Shown piece after piece: positions 1 through 8,092 of a DNA stretch of 30,117 bases. A program made the position numbers and the translations under genes. Positions within the stretch are counted from its first letter, which is position 1. Each line of letters starts with the position of its first letter. Below the pieces are notes generated by a model, which was not told the DNA's origin, made no database searches, and saw only the letters and a list, made by a program, of their open reading frames with translations. Location: NCBI GenBank assembly GCA_038213195.1, contig JBBQTN010000041.1, positions 1 through 30,117 on the forward strand, read 5' to 3'. The stretch comes from JAODBQ01 sp038213195 (GTDB taxonomy: Bacteria; Actinomycetota; Acidimicrobiia; Acidimicrobiales; Ilumatobacteraceae).

Positions 1-391
1 CCACGGCTGCGAGTACATGACCGGCGGTCGGGTGGTCGTGCTCGGCCCCACCGGACGCAACTTCGGTGCGGGGATGAGCGGTGGGATCGCCTACGTCTAC
101 GACCCCGCAGACGTGTTCGGCGGACTCGTCAACCGTGAGATGGTCGAGCTCCAGCAGCTCGACGACGCCGACCGCGACTTCCTGCGCAGCACCGTGGCCG
201 CGCACGCGGAGCTCACCGGATCACCGGTCGCCCAGGCGATCGTCAACTGCTGGGAGATCGAGTCGGCGAAGTTCAAGCGGGTGATGCCGATCGACTACCA
301 GCGCGTCCTGCGGGTGATGGAGCTCGCCAAGGCCGAAGGTCTGGGCGAGCAGGAGACCCTCGACCGGGTCATGGAATCGAGCCGCGCATGA
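1..391 (+). CDS. gltB: Glutamate synthase large subunit, C-terminal fragment
   Basis: This is the last ~130 codons of the large (alpha) subunit of NADPH-dependent glutamate synthase; the start lies before the window and the frame begins at base 2. The visible part belongs to the C-terminal GXGXG beta-helix domain: a Tyr-Met-Thr-Gly-Gly stretch is followed by GRNFGAGMSGGIAYVYD, typical of the end of GltB. The subunit hydrolyses glutamine and passes ammonia to 2-oxoglutarate to form glutamate, using electrons from the small subunit. gltD starts 29 bases downstream on the same strand, the usual gltBD operon order. The identification rests on the conserved motif and the adjacent gltD; nothing can be said about the missing domains. 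Confidence 0.93.
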   Translation, partial: HGCEYMTGGRVVVLGPTGRNFGAGMSGGIAYVYDPADVFGGLVNREMVELQQLDDADRDFLRSTVAAHAELTGSPVAQAIVNCWEIESAKFKRVMPIDYQRVLRVMELAKAEGLGEQETLDRVMESSRA

Positions 392-420
392 ACAGGTCGC
401 GAATGAGGCGAGGCCATTAG

Positions 421-1872
421 ATGGGCGAGACGACGGGGTTCATGAAGTGGGATCGGCGGACGCCGACGCGTCGGCCGATCGAGGTGCGCGTGCTCGACTG
501 GCGCGAGGTCTACGAGGAGTTCCCCAAGGACGTGCTCGAGCTGCAGGCCGGGCGGTGCATGGACTGCGGGATCCCGTTCTGCAACAACGGCTGCCCACTC
601 GGCAACCTGATCCCGGACTGGAACGACCTCGTCTACCGCGATCACTGGCGCGACGCGATCGACCGCTTGCACGCGACCAACAACTTCCCGGAGTTCACCG
701 GGCGGCTGTGCCCTGCGCCGTGCGAGTCGGCGTGCGTGCTCGGGATCAACGCCGATCCGGTGGCGATCAAGCAGGTCGAGGTGGAGATCATCGACCGTGC
801 ATGGGCGGAAGGCTGGGTCATCCCGCAGGTCCCGAGCGTGAAGACCGGCAAGCGCGTCGCCGTGATCGGCTCCGGTCCCTCGGGGCTCGCCGCCGCGCAG
901 CAGCTGACTCGCGCCGGCCATGACGTCGTGGTCCTCGAACGGGCGGACCGCGCCGGCGGATTGCTGCGCTACGGGATCCCCGAGTTCAAGATGGAGAAGC
1001 GTCACCTCGACCGGCGGATCGCGCAGATGGAGGCCGAGGGCACGGAGTTCCGCACCAACGCCACGGTCGGCGAGGGCGTCGACATCGAGGTGCTCCTCGC
1101 CACCTACGACGCGATCGTGCTCGCCTGTGGCGCGACGGCATGGCGCGACCTGCCGATCCCCGGCCGGGAGTTGAACGGCATCTACCAGGCAATGGAGTAC
1201 CTCCCGCCGTCCAACCGGGTGCAGCACGGCGACTTCGCGCGATCACCGATCGATGTGGCGGGCAAGCACGTCGTGATCATCGGCGGCGGTGACACGGGAG
1301 CGGACTGCCTCGGCACGGCGCATCGTCAGGGCGCGGCATCCGTCACCCAGCTCGAGATCCTGCCGCGGCCGCCCGAGACGCGGTCGAACAGCAACCCGTG
1401 GCCGCAGTTCGCGATGACCTTCAAGATCACGTCGGCCCACGAGGAAGGTGGCGAGCGGCTGTACAGCGTCAACACCGAGCGCTTCGTCGACGACGGCAGC
1501 GGCAGGCTGCGCGGCATGCTGGTCCACGGCGTGGAGATGGTCAACGGCAGGTTCGAGAAGGTCGAGGGGACCGAACGGGAGCTGCGCGTCGACGTCGTGT
1601 TGCTGGCGATGGGCTTCGTCGGCCCGGAGAAGCACGAGTGGTTGGACCAGCTCGGCGTGGACTTCGACGCTCGCGGCAACGTCGACCGCGACGAGCGGTA
1701 CATGACGAACGTGCCGGGCGTGTTCGTCGCCGGCGACATGGGTCGCGGCCCGAGCCTGATCGTGTGGGCGATCGCCGAGGGACGCTCGTGCGCCGCGGGT
1801 GCCGACGCCTGGCTGATGGGGGAGACCCAGTTGCCCAGCCCGATCCCGCCGACCGCCCGGCCGCTGCTCTGA
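421..1872 (+). CDS. gltD: Glutamate synthase small subunit (NADPH)
   Basis: A 483-residue protein of normal length for GltD, which takes electrons from NADPH through FAD and Fe-S centres to the large subunit. The N-terminal Fe-S region shows Cys46, Cys49, Cys54 and Cys58, then a second cluster at Cys97, Cys101 and Cys105. The FAD dinucleotide-binding motif GSGPSGLAA is near residues 150-158 and the NADPH-binding motif GGGDTGADC near 288-296. The C-terminal part has the FVAGDMGRGPSLIVWAI segment typical of the family. The ATG at 421 has a purine-rich GAGGCGAGG sequence upstream. It follows gltB directly, so the two are very probably cotranscribed and form one cytoplasmic enzyme. Confidence 0.96.
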   Translation: MGETTGFMKWDRRTPTRRPIEVRVLDWREVYEEFPKDVLELQAGRCMDCGIPFCNNGCPLGNLIPDWNDLVYRDHWRDAIDRLHATNNFPEFTGRLCPAPCESACVLGINADPVAIKQVEVEIIDRAWAEGWVIPQVPSVKTGKRVAVIGSGPSGLAAAQQLTRAGHDVVVLERADRAGGLLRYGIPEFKMEKRHLDRRIAQMEAEGTEFRTNATVGEGVDIEVLLATYDAIVLACGATAWRDLPIPGRELNGIYQAMEYLPPSNRVQHGDFARSPIDVAGKHVVIIGGGDTGADCLGTAHRQGAASVTQLEILPRPPETRSNSNPWPQFAMTFKITSAHEEGGERLYSVNTERFVDDGSGRLRGMLVHGVEMVNGRFEKVEGTERELRVDVVLLAMGFVGPEKHEWLDQLGVDFDARGNVDRDERYMTNVPGVFVAGDMGRGPSLIVWAIAEGRSCAAGADAWLMGETQLPSPIPPTARPLL

Positions 1873-1918
1873 CGTCGCCCCTGGCCGCAGGTGCCGCCGT
1901 GCGGTCCGCTACGGCCCG

Positions 1919-1924
1919 TAAGAT
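1919..1924 (+). promoter_or_regulatory. Candidate -10 box for the LysM lipoprotein gene
   Basis: TAAGAT matches the actinobacterial -10 form TANNNT and lies exactly 8 bases before the ATG at 1933. There is no Shine-Dalgarno sequence between them, so a leaderless transcript starting at the ATG is likely. No convincing -35 element was seen. Confidence 0.5.
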
Positions 1925-1932
1925 CGCACCCC

Positions 1933-2703
1933 ATGCGTTCTCTCCTGCTCGGCACCGCGCTCGCCATCGGCGCCGTGCTGACCCTCGGGGCGTGTTCGAG
2001 CGGGTCGTCGGGTTCGCCGAGCAAGTCGACGCTCCTGGCGCTGACGCCCACCAACTTCGCCACCGTCGCGACCGTGCCGGCCACCAGCACCTCGAGCATT
2101 CCGCCGGCCGCCGGCAGCTCGATCCCCGGCCAGAGCACGTACACGATCGCCGCCGGTGACTTCCCGTCGACCATCGCCGCCAAGTTCCACGTCAACCTCG
2201 CAGACCTGCTCGCGCTGAACGGGTGGACCCTGGTCGGCCAGCAGGTCACCAACTTCCCTGCGGTCGGCACCGTGATCAAGATCCCCGCGGGCGCGACGGC
2301 GCCCGCCGCGGGCGCACCGGCAACCGCGACGACCGTCGCCGGTGCGACGACGGTCGCCGGGGCGACCACGACCACCGTCGCCGGATCGCGGACGACGACC
2401 ACGACCGCCGGTGGTTCGAAGGCGACCACGACCACCGCCGCCGGATCGAAGACGACGACCACGACGACCAAGGGCACGAAGGCGACGACGACGACCGCCG
2501 CCGGCGGCTCGACGACGGTTCCTGCGAACTGTGCCACCGGCTCGTACGTCATCACGAAGGACGACACCAGCCGTGTCAAGGTCGCCGCGAAGTTCGACGT
2601 CACGGTCGCCCAGCTGGACGCGGCCAACACGGCGACGAAGGGGTACAGCTCGTTCGCCCCCGGCCTGAAGATCGTCATCCCGAAGAAGGCCGGCTGCCCG
2701 TAG
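1933..2703 (+). CDS. Secreted lipoprotein with two LysM-like domains
   Basis: A 256-residue exported protein. The N terminus is a lipoprotein signal peptide: Met-Arg, a hydrophobic core and the lipobox LGAC, giving a lipidated Cys21. A LysM-like domain spans about residues 67-117. A long Thr/Ala/Gly linker (~120-205, runs such as TTTTT) follows, then a second, more diverged LysM-like module to the C terminus (~207-256). LysM domains bind peptidoglycan glycan chains, so the protein probably tethers membrane to cell wall. An in-frame start at 1891 exists, but the ATG at 1933 begins the signal peptide and sits behind a -10 box. No catalytic domain is visible. The ACG/ACC-rich linker DNA is repetitive and may vary in length between strains. 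Confidence 0.85.
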   Translation: MRSLLLGTALAIGAVLTLGACSSGSSGSPSKSTLLALTPTNFATVATVPATSTSSIPPAAGSSIPGQSTYTIAAGDFPSTIAAKFHVNLADLLALNGWTLVGQQVTNFPAVGTVIKIPAGATAPAAGAPATATTVAGATTVAGATTTTVAGSRTTTTTAGGSKATTTTAAGSKTTTTTTKGTKATTTTAAGGSTTVPANCATGSYVITKDDTSRVKVAAKFDVTVAQLDAANTATKGYSSFAPGLKIVIPKKAGCP

Positions 2704-2714
2704 GGTTCGGGCCG

Positions 2715-3332
2715 ATGACGACGTTGTCGATCGCAGACGGCCGGGTGCTCGGGTGCCTGCTGGAGAAGGAGCGGACCGTTCCCGACCAGTACCCGTTGAC
2801 CGCGAACGCGCTCGTCTCGGCGTGCAACCAGAGCACCGCGCGGGACCCGTTGATGCACCTCGACGAGCACGAGGCGCTCACCGTTCTCGCGTCGTTGAAG
2901 ACCGAGGGCCTCGTGCGGTTCGTCCACCCGTCGCACGGCCGCAGCGTGACCCGGTACCGCCAGGTGCTCGACGAGAAGCTGGGTCTCGGTGCGGCCGAGG
3001 CTGCGCTCGTCGCGCTGCTGCTGCTGCGCGGCCCGCAGACCGTCGCCGAGATGCAGGGTCGTTCAGGACGGATGCACGAGTTCGCCTCTGCCACCGCGGT
3101 CGAGGTGGCGCTACGCACCCTCGCCGAGCGAGACCTCGTCGAGCTGCTCGATCGCCAGCCCGGCCACAGGGAACCGCGATGGCGGCAGCTGATCGCCGAG
3201 CAGGCGGAGATCGCCCACGCCGCCTCGGAGGCGAGCAGGACGGGAGACCCGCGAGGTGCCCTCGGCGATCGAGTCGCAGAGCTCGAAGCCCGCGTCGCCC
3301 GCCTCGAAGCTGCCCTCGAGGATCTGCTCTGA
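2715..3332 (+). CDS. DUF480 / YceH-like winged-helix protein
   Basis: A 205-residue protein of the UPF0502 (YceH) family, usually ~200-220 residues. The N terminus (GRVLGCLLEKERTVPDQYPL, then LTANALVSACNQ) is the family hallmark. Two winged-helix-like halves follow: residues ~5-85, then ~90-165 with LLLLRGPQTVAEMQGRSGRM. The C-terminal ~40 residues are charged and probably form a coiled coil (DRVAELEARVARLEAALEDLL, trimmed here to its heptad pattern of Leu/Val/Ala). The biochemical role of the family is unknown; DNA binding is suggested only by the fold. It starts 11 bases after the lipoprotein stop, with only a weak GGGTTCGGG upstream, so it may be cotranscribed with it. Confidence 0.85.
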   Translation: MTTLSIADGRVLGCLLEKERTVPDQYPLTANALVSACNQSTARDPLMHLDEHEALTVLASLKTEGLVRFVHPSHGRSVTRYRQVLDEKLGLGAAEAALVALLLLRGPQTVAEMQGRSGRMHEFASATAVEVALRTLAERDLVELLDRQPGHREPRWRQLIAEQAEIAHAASEASRTGDPRGALGDRVAELEARVARLEAALEDLL

Positions 3333-3357
3333 CCCTGAGCGGTCCGGCTGTGAACCA

Positions 3358-3373
3358 GCGCCGCACCTGGCGC
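3358..3373. terminator. Possible short hairpin between convergent genes
   Basis: GCGCC and GGCGC form a 5-bp stem around a 6-base loop in the 43-bp gap between the converging DUF480 and methyltransferase genes. There is no T-run, so intrinsic termination is doubtful. Confidence 0.2.
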
Positions 3374-3375
3374 GG

Positions 3376-4197
3376 TCAGCGGCGGGCGCGCACGAGCCAC
3401 GCTGCTGCGTCGAGCTGCAGCTCGCCGTCGACCACATACCTGGCGAGGTCACGGCGCGCCGCGTCGAGCGCGGGTCCGCGCGCCTCCTCGGGCACCTGGT
3501 CGGCGAACCGTCGCCCCGCTTCGGACGTCGTCATCTGGACCATCCGCTCCTCGATCCCGTCGCTGCCGTCGAGGCTGAAGCGCACGACGGTGTCGATCGG
3601 CTCGATGTCGATCGCACTCCAACCACCGTCGATCAGCAGGCCGCGCAACCGCGCCTCGTCGGCGAACGCCATCGGTCCCGGCGCGTGAGGATCGAGTGGG
3701 GGCGAGGCGGGGAGTGCCGCGTTCAGCGCCGAGACCCCGGCGGTGAACACAGGGTTGACGTCGAGCCCGCGCCAGCAGACGAAGGTCAGCGGCGCGCCGT
3801 CGATCACCGCTGAACCGAGGTTGGCGAACGCCGCGACGGGATCGTCGAAGAACATCACCCCGAAGCGCGAGACGATCGCGTCGTAGGGACCGTGGAGGTC
3901 GTCGACCTGCGCGTCGGCGACGAAGAACTCGAGGTCGGGGAAGCGCTCGCGCGCCCCGTCGATCATCGTCGGTGAGATGTCGGTGCCGACGGCGACGGCG
4001 CCGAGCGCGGCGACCGCGGCGGCCAGCGTCCCGGTCCCGCAGCCGACGTCGAGGACGCGTTGCTCGGGTTCGAACGTCAACGACTCGACGAGGACCGCGC
4101 TGATCGACTCCAGCATCCTGTCGAAGATGCGGTGGTGCCGCACCCACGATGGTCCGTTGACGGACGTCCACATCTCGCGGGTCTGCTCGTTCGCCAT
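3376..4197 (-). CDS. Class I SAM-dependent methyltransferase
   Basis: A 273-residue protein. Motif I is VLDVGCGTGTLA at residues 48-59, the glycine-rich SAM-binding loop, followed by the acidic residue of motif II in GTDIS (Asp73) and a post-motif FFVADAQ. The rest fits the Methyltransf_11/25 type that acts on small molecules; substrate unknown. The ATG at 4197 has a strong GGAGG ribosome site just upstream; longer in-frame extensions lack this and would run into the preceding gene. It lies 28 bases downstream of the nitronate-monooxygenase-like gene on the same strand, so both are probably one transcript. No functional link between them is evident. Confidence 0.85.
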   Translation of the reverse strand: MANEQTREMWTSVNGPSWVRHHRIFDRMLESISAVLVESLTFEPEQRVLDVGCGTGTLAAAVAALGAVAVGTDISPTMIDGARERFPDLEFFVADAQVDDLHGPYDAIVSRFGVMFFDDPVAAFANLGSAVIDGAPLTFVCWRGLDVNPVFTAGVSALNAALPASPPLDPHAPGPMAFADEARLRGLLIDGGWSAIDIEPIDTVVRFSLDGSDGIEERMVQMTTSEAGRRFADQVPEEARGPALDAARRDLARYVVDGELQLDAAAWLVRARR

Positions 4198-4225
4198 CGA
4201 TGCCTCCTCGGGGGGTGGGTGTCGG

Positions 4226-5254
4226 TCACGCCGTCGTTGCGGCGAGCTCTGCGGCGAGCACGGTGACGAGCTCGCCGGCCGGGAGCGTACGCGCCCGCGC
4301 GTGCTCGGTCCCGGCCCACATGTTGACCAGGTCGGCGACTGCGTTGGTTCGGCCGTGGGCGCGCAGCGGGCTCGTGACGTGATGGATCTCCGGGTAAGCG
4401 AGCGGCGCGCTGTCACCAGCGCGTGCCGTCCAGGCGTTGGCGATCCCGCGGGCCCTGCGACCCGTGAAGGCGCGGGTCAGCACGGTCGCGCCCGGACGCC
4501 GCACCGCGTTGCGGTGCACCGCCGCCGTCCCGCCTTCGGGGCAGCACAGGAACGCGGTGCCGAGCTGTGCGGCGACCGCGCCCGCGTCGAGCACGCGGGC
4601 GATGTCTGCACCGTCCATCAGCCCACCCGTGGCGACGACGGGGACGTCGGGCAACTCGGTGCGCAGCGCGGCGAGCAACGCGTCGAGGGTGAGCGGCGGA
4701 TCGTCGTGGTCGACGAACGAGCCGCGGTGGCCGCCGGCTTGCGCACCCTGGGCGACGACGACGTCCGCCCCGGCGGCGCGGGCGAGCCGGGCCTCGGCGA
4801 CGTCCGTGACCGTCACCCACGCCTCGATCGCAGCATCGTGAAGCCGGGCGACGTCGTGGGCGGGCGGGCAGCCGAACGTGAACGACACGACCGCAGGACG
4901 TGCGCGGACGACGACGTCGAGCTTGTCGGTGAAGCCGTCGTCGTCGTGGCGGGGCCGGCCGAGCCCCACGCCGGCAGTTGCGGCAAGCGGGGCGACCACG
5001 TCGGCGATGTAGCGCTCGACGGCCACAGGATCGCCCGGGTCGCCGGCCGGGCAGAAGATGTTGACGCCGAACGACGCCACGGTGGCGGCGCGCACCGCGG
5101 CGATCTGTTCGGCGAGGGCCGCAGCACTGAGGTAACCGGCGGCGAGGAAGCCGAGCCCGCCGGCGCCGCTCACCGCGGCGGCGAGCGCCGGCGTGGCCGG
5201 ACCGCCCGCCAGCGGGGCGAGCACGATCGGGTGGGCCAGCGACTCGACGATCAC
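4226..5254 (-). CDS. Nitronate monooxygenase-like FMN enzyme
   Basis: A 342-residue TIM-barrel flavoprotein of the 2-nitropropane dioxygenase/nitronate monooxygenase family. Family features: the N-terminal HPIVLAPLAGG, the GGLGFLAAGY loop, and the FMN-phosphate/His segment AQGAQAGGHRG at about residues 165-180, followed by VATGGLMDG and AAQLGTAFLCC. Such enzymes oxidise alkyl nitronates with O2; some members act instead as enoyl reductases (FabK-like), so the substrate is open. The start is a GTG at 5254, supported by a TAGCGT -10 box 8 bases upstream. That promoter makes it independent of the acyltransferase operon upstream. The methyltransferase follows at 28 bases. Confidence 0.85.
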   Translation of the reverse strand: MIVESLAHPIVLAPLAGGPATPALAAAVSGAGGLGFLAAGYLSAAALAEQIAAVRAATVASFGVNIFCPAGDPGDPVAVERYIADVVAPLAATAGVGLGRPRHDDDGFTDKLDVVVRARPAVVSFTFGCPPAHDVARLHDAAIEAWVTVTDVAEARLARAAGADVVVAQGAQAGGHRGSFVDHDDPPLTLDALLAALRTELPDVPVVATGGLMDGADIARVLDAGAVAAQLGTAFLCCPEGGTAAVHRNAVRRPGATVLTRAFTGRRARGIANAWTARAGDSAPLAYPEIHHVTSPLRAHGRTNAVADLVNMWAGTEHARARTLPAGELVTVLAAELAATTA

Positions 5255-5262
5255 CGCCGACG

Positions 5263-5268
5263 ACGCTA
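5263..5268 (-). promoter_or_regulatory. Candidate -10 box for the nitronate monooxygenase-like gene
   Basis: Read on the minus strand this is TAGCGT (TANNNT), 8 bases before the GTG at 5254 with no ribosome site between. It suggests a leaderless transcript separate from the operon upstream. Confidence 0.45.
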
Positions 5269-5358
5269 TCCCCGGCGTCCGGCGCCGGCCGGCTGATCGG
5301 GTCGGCGAACGTGAGACGAGGTGGCCGACGCGAGCGTCTCTCGGCCCTGCGCCGGTCC

Positions 5359-5403
5359 TTCTGGTCGCAGCCGGAAGCGTTGTGACGTTCCGGTCGCGAC
5401 CCG
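5359..5403. repeat. Intergenic hairpin repeat, copy 1
   Basis: Begins with TTCTGGTCGCAGCCGGAA (5359-5376), identical over 18 bases to copies at 13735 and 13848. An imperfect complementary arm (GTTCCGGTCGCGACC) follows within about 12 bases, so the element can fold into a hairpin with 12 of 15 pairs. It lies in the 208-bp gap between the acyltransferase and the nitronate monooxygenase-like gene. The rest of that gap contains only the -10 box; no gene is seen. Confidence 0.65.
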
Positions 5404-5462
5404 TTGGTCGCCGCGTTCGTCCGTCCCGGACGGCGCCGGCAGGCTGAGATCGGGGGAGCGTG

Positions 5463-6488
5463 CTAGCCGAGGTCGGGCCAGCGGCGCTGCTGGCGACGGC
5501 GCATCCCGGCCTTGCCCAGCTTGCGCTGCTCGGCGAGCACCCACTGACGCCGCCAGCCGGTGTACTCCGGGCCGGTCAGCTTCGGGCTCGTCCTGTTCGC
5601 GGCGCGGCGGCGGGCCGTCCAGGCATCGGTCAGCGCCTCGTCGGCGAGGGTGGTCACAGCGGCCTCGATGCGCGAGTTGAAACGTCGCGTCGACTCGCCT
5701 TCCAACGGCACCAGTGGCGCGCCGAACACGACCTTCGTCTTGCCAGGCTTCGGCCGGCTCATCCCCTTGCCGAAGATCGCTCCTGTCCCGTCGATGAACA
5801 CCGGCACCACCGGTGCGCCGGTGCGCGACGAGAGGTAGGCCGCGCCGCCCTTGAAGTCCTGCCCCCAGCCGTCGGGAGAACGGCCGCCCTCTGGGTAGAT
5901 CACCAGGCTCCAGCCGTCGTCGATCAGGCTGCGGATCTGCTCGGCAGACTTGCGGCCCGTGCCCTCACGGTCGATCGGGAACGCGTTGAGGGCGAGCGCC
6001 GCGAGCGTGCCCTTCGCACGCGTGTCGAAGAAGTAGTCGGCGGCCGCGGCCACCACCAACTTGCGGCGCCACGGCTCGGGCACAGCGGTGACCATCAGCG
6101 GCGTGTCGCCGTGGCTGTGGTGGTTGGGCGCGAAGATCACCGCCGGCGAGGGATCGGCGCGGCGGAGGTCGTCGAGACGGTCGACACCGACGATCTCGGG
6201 GGAGGCGACGAGCTTCACCCCGAGCCGCAGCGGACCCTCGGTGATCAGCGCGCGGGCGTAGCGCGCCGGCAGCTTGCGGGCCCACTCGGTGTCGAAGTCG
6301 GCGCCGAGCTTGTCCGGCTCGTGGGGCACTTCGACGCCGCGCGGGGCGGTCGGGGCGCGGTACGGGAACCCGACGCTGCGCACCGGCTTGGTGACTCGCG
6401 CCACCGCGCGCTCCGCTGTGCCGGCCAACCGCGCCGCACGCCGCAACCGGGCGAACGTCTCGGCGCCGGAGATGTCGTCACGCGCCAT
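5463..6488 (-). CDS. PlsC-type lysophospholipid/glycerolipid acyltransferase
   Basis: A 341-residue membrane-associated acyltransferase. Motif I is NHHSHGD, with catalytic His123 and Asp128 in HX4D spacing. Motif III is YPEGGRS near residues 198-204, a variant of the EGTR block, and PVVPVFIDGTG serves as motif IV. These enzymes move an acyl group from acyl-CoA or acyl-ACP to a lysolipid or other hydroxyl acceptor. The N-terminal ~90 residues and the basic C-terminal ~50 residues extend beyond the catalytic core. It is the last gene of the minus-strand operon, 17 bases after the LarA-like stop. The acceptor is unknown; context suggests it handles the product of the upstream reductase and dehydrogenase rather than housekeeping phosphatidate. 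Confidence 0.88.
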   Translation of the reverse strand: MARDDISGAETFARLRRAARLAGTAERAVARVTKPVRSVGFPYRAPTAPRGVEVPHEPDKLGADFDTEWARKLPARYARALITEGPLRLGVKLVASPEIVGVDRLDDLRRADPSPAVIFAPNHHSHGDTPLMVTAVPEPWRRKLVVAAAADYFFDTRAKGTLAALALNAFPIDREGTGRKSAEQIRSLIDDGWSLVIYPEGGRSPDGWGQDFKGGAAYLSSRTGAPVVPVFIDGTGAIFGKGMSRPKPGKTKVVFGAPLVPLEGESTRRFNSRIEAAVTTLADEALTDAWTARRRAANRTSPKLTGPEYTGWRRQWVLAEQRKLGKAGMRRRQQRRWPDLG

Positions 6489-6505
6489 GAGCCGCGCTCA
6501 CATCA

Positions 6506-8092
6506 TCACCTGACGTCGCAGACCATGATCGGAGGGGTGTGCAGGTGGGTGATCGTCGGTGTACGACCGACCACGTCGCTGGCGATCTCGAACGCATCGT
6601 CCATCGTCGACGCCGGCGTGAAACCCAAGCGGCGCACGGCTTTCACGTCGCCGCCGACGATGATCACCTTGCTGCAGTGCTGCATCCCGTGGCTGCCCCA
6701 GTACCACATGTAGAACGGGTGCACGCCGTGGTACGCGTAGCTCGTGCGGTAGAGGTGCTTGTACCACTCGTCCTCGGCGAACTTCTGCTCGTACTTGGCG
6801 CTCATCACGTGCGGATCGGTCGTCTCGCTGAGCACCTGCTCGAAGAAGTCGATGTAGCTCGGATGGTGCACCGGGTGGAAGTCCCACGGCGTCGGGTGGG
6901 TCATGATCACCACGCCGCCCTCGCGCACGAGCGGCATGCCGCGGTACATGTTGAACAGGTAGCCGAGGCCCATGCACATCACCAGGATCGGGTTCATGAT
7001 CGAGTTGACGTTGTACGGGCAGATGAACGGGATGCCCATCGTCAGGATGTCGGTCTGGCCCTCGACCTCGACGAGCTGCTGGCGGTAGACGTTGTCGGTC
7101 GTGATCTTGTGGACGGCCTCGACCTCGCCGGCCTGCACGCTCGTCATCTGGTGTGGCGCCTCGATGCCCATGAAGATCTTGCGCGCGAGCCGCGGTGGGG
7201 TGCGCTTCAACGCTGTCGTCGTGCCGACGTAGGTGGCGCGGTCGCGGGCGCTCCACTCCCACTCCCGCTTGGCCATGAAGTCGAACGGGCTCGGGAAGGT
7301 GTCGGTGTTCAGCGTTGTCTCGATCTGGAAGACCTTCACGCCGGAGTCGACGAGCACCTTGCCCATCCGCCAGTTGCTCTTGTGCAACTCGGAGCGGTGC
7401 TGGTCCATGAAGCTGTGGCTGTTCTCCATCGTCGTCGGGTTGTGGTGGTGGCGCAGGCTGCGATAGCTCGACAGGCCGGTGGCCGTGCTCTTCCATCCGC
7501 CGTCCATCGCGACGAGGTTGATGTTCACGTAGACGAGCAGGTCGCTCTCGACCGCTCGCTTGTTCATCTCCACCTCCTCGCCGTGCGGCGTCGTCCCGAG
7601 GTAGGTGAGGTTGTCGGGGTCCTCTGCGTCGTGCTGGTAGAGCATCCCGCGCGGGGCGAACGCGTCGTAGACGCGATCGCCGACGGCGTGGCGCAGTTCT
7701 GCCTCGGTCATCCGCCGATGCAGCGCGAGCGCGCAGATCAGGTGCACGTCGTCGACACCTGCATCGGCGGCCATGTCGAGCACGGCTTCGATCACCCGCT
7801 GGCGGATGTCCGGGCGCTTCATCTTCGGCAGCGGGAGGCTGATGTCGTCGAAGGCGATCGTCAGCTTCATGTCCGGGGTCAGCAGCGTCGGCAGCGGGTC
7901 CTGGTCGAACGGGTGGAGGAGTGCGTCGCGGATCGCGCCGTCGATGTCGTCGAGCGGGGCGAGCGGCTCGGGCGCATAGATGACCCGACTGCGCCCGGCT
8001 GGGAGCTTCTCCAGGCTGACGTTCTCGCCGCGCCAGAACATGATCGGCGGCGTCGAGCGGTCGACCTCGAGCACGAATCCGGGTCTCGGCAT
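6506..8092 (-). CDS. LarA-like (lactate racemase domain) protein
   Basis: A 528-residue protein related to nickel-dependent lactate racemase LarA (DUF2088 N-terminal domain). By eye, FDDISLPLP at residues 81-89 aligns with the LarA DDxTRP block, ALALHRRMTEAEL (His125) with the GxHRPMTEEE block, and GGWKSTATGLSSY (Lys201) with the GGRKSxxPGLASY segment that carries the pincer cofactor on a lysine. HHH at 215-217 could supply the late histidine. Differences are marked: the Arg of TRP is Leu, and the His expected before Lys201 is not in the usual place (INLVAMDGGWK). The C-terminal half is long and Tyr/Trp/His-rich. Its ATG directly follows the dehydrogenase TAG with no spacer, and GAGGGAG in that gene's end serves as ribosome site. 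Activity is unknown; racemase or other hydride chemistry on a hydroxy acid is inference. Confidence 0.75.
   Translation of the reverse strand: MPRPGFVLEVDRSTPPIMFWRGENVSLEKLPAGRSRVIYAPEPLAPLDDIDGAIRDALLHPFDQDPLPTLLTPDMKLTIAFDDISLPLPKMKRPDIRQRVIEAVLDMAADAGVDDVHLICALALHRRMTEAELRHAVGDRVYDAFAPRGMLYQHDAEDPDNLTYLGTTPHGEEVEMNKRAVESDLLVYVNINLVAMDGGWKSTATGLSSYRSLRHHHNPTTMENSHSFMDQHRSELHKSNWRMGKVLVDSGVKVFQIETTLNTDTFPSPFDFMAKREWEWSARDRATYVGTTTALKRTPPRLARKIFMGIEAPHQMTSVQAGEVEAVHKITTDNVYRQQLVEVEGQTDILTMGIPFICPYNVNSIMNPILVMCMGLGYLFNMYRGMPLVREGGVVIMTHPTPWDFHPVHHPSYIDFFEQVLSETTDPHVMSAKYEQKFAEDEWYKHLYRTSYAYHGVHPFYMWYWGSHGMQHCSKVIIVGGDVKAVRRLGFTPASTMDDAFEIASDVVGRTPTITHLHTPPIMVCDVR

Noticed and set aside
1326..2936. 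536-codon minus-strand open frame over gltD and the lipoprotein
   Set aside because: Its Val/Thr-rich part is merely the reverse of the Thr-rich linker; no family signal.
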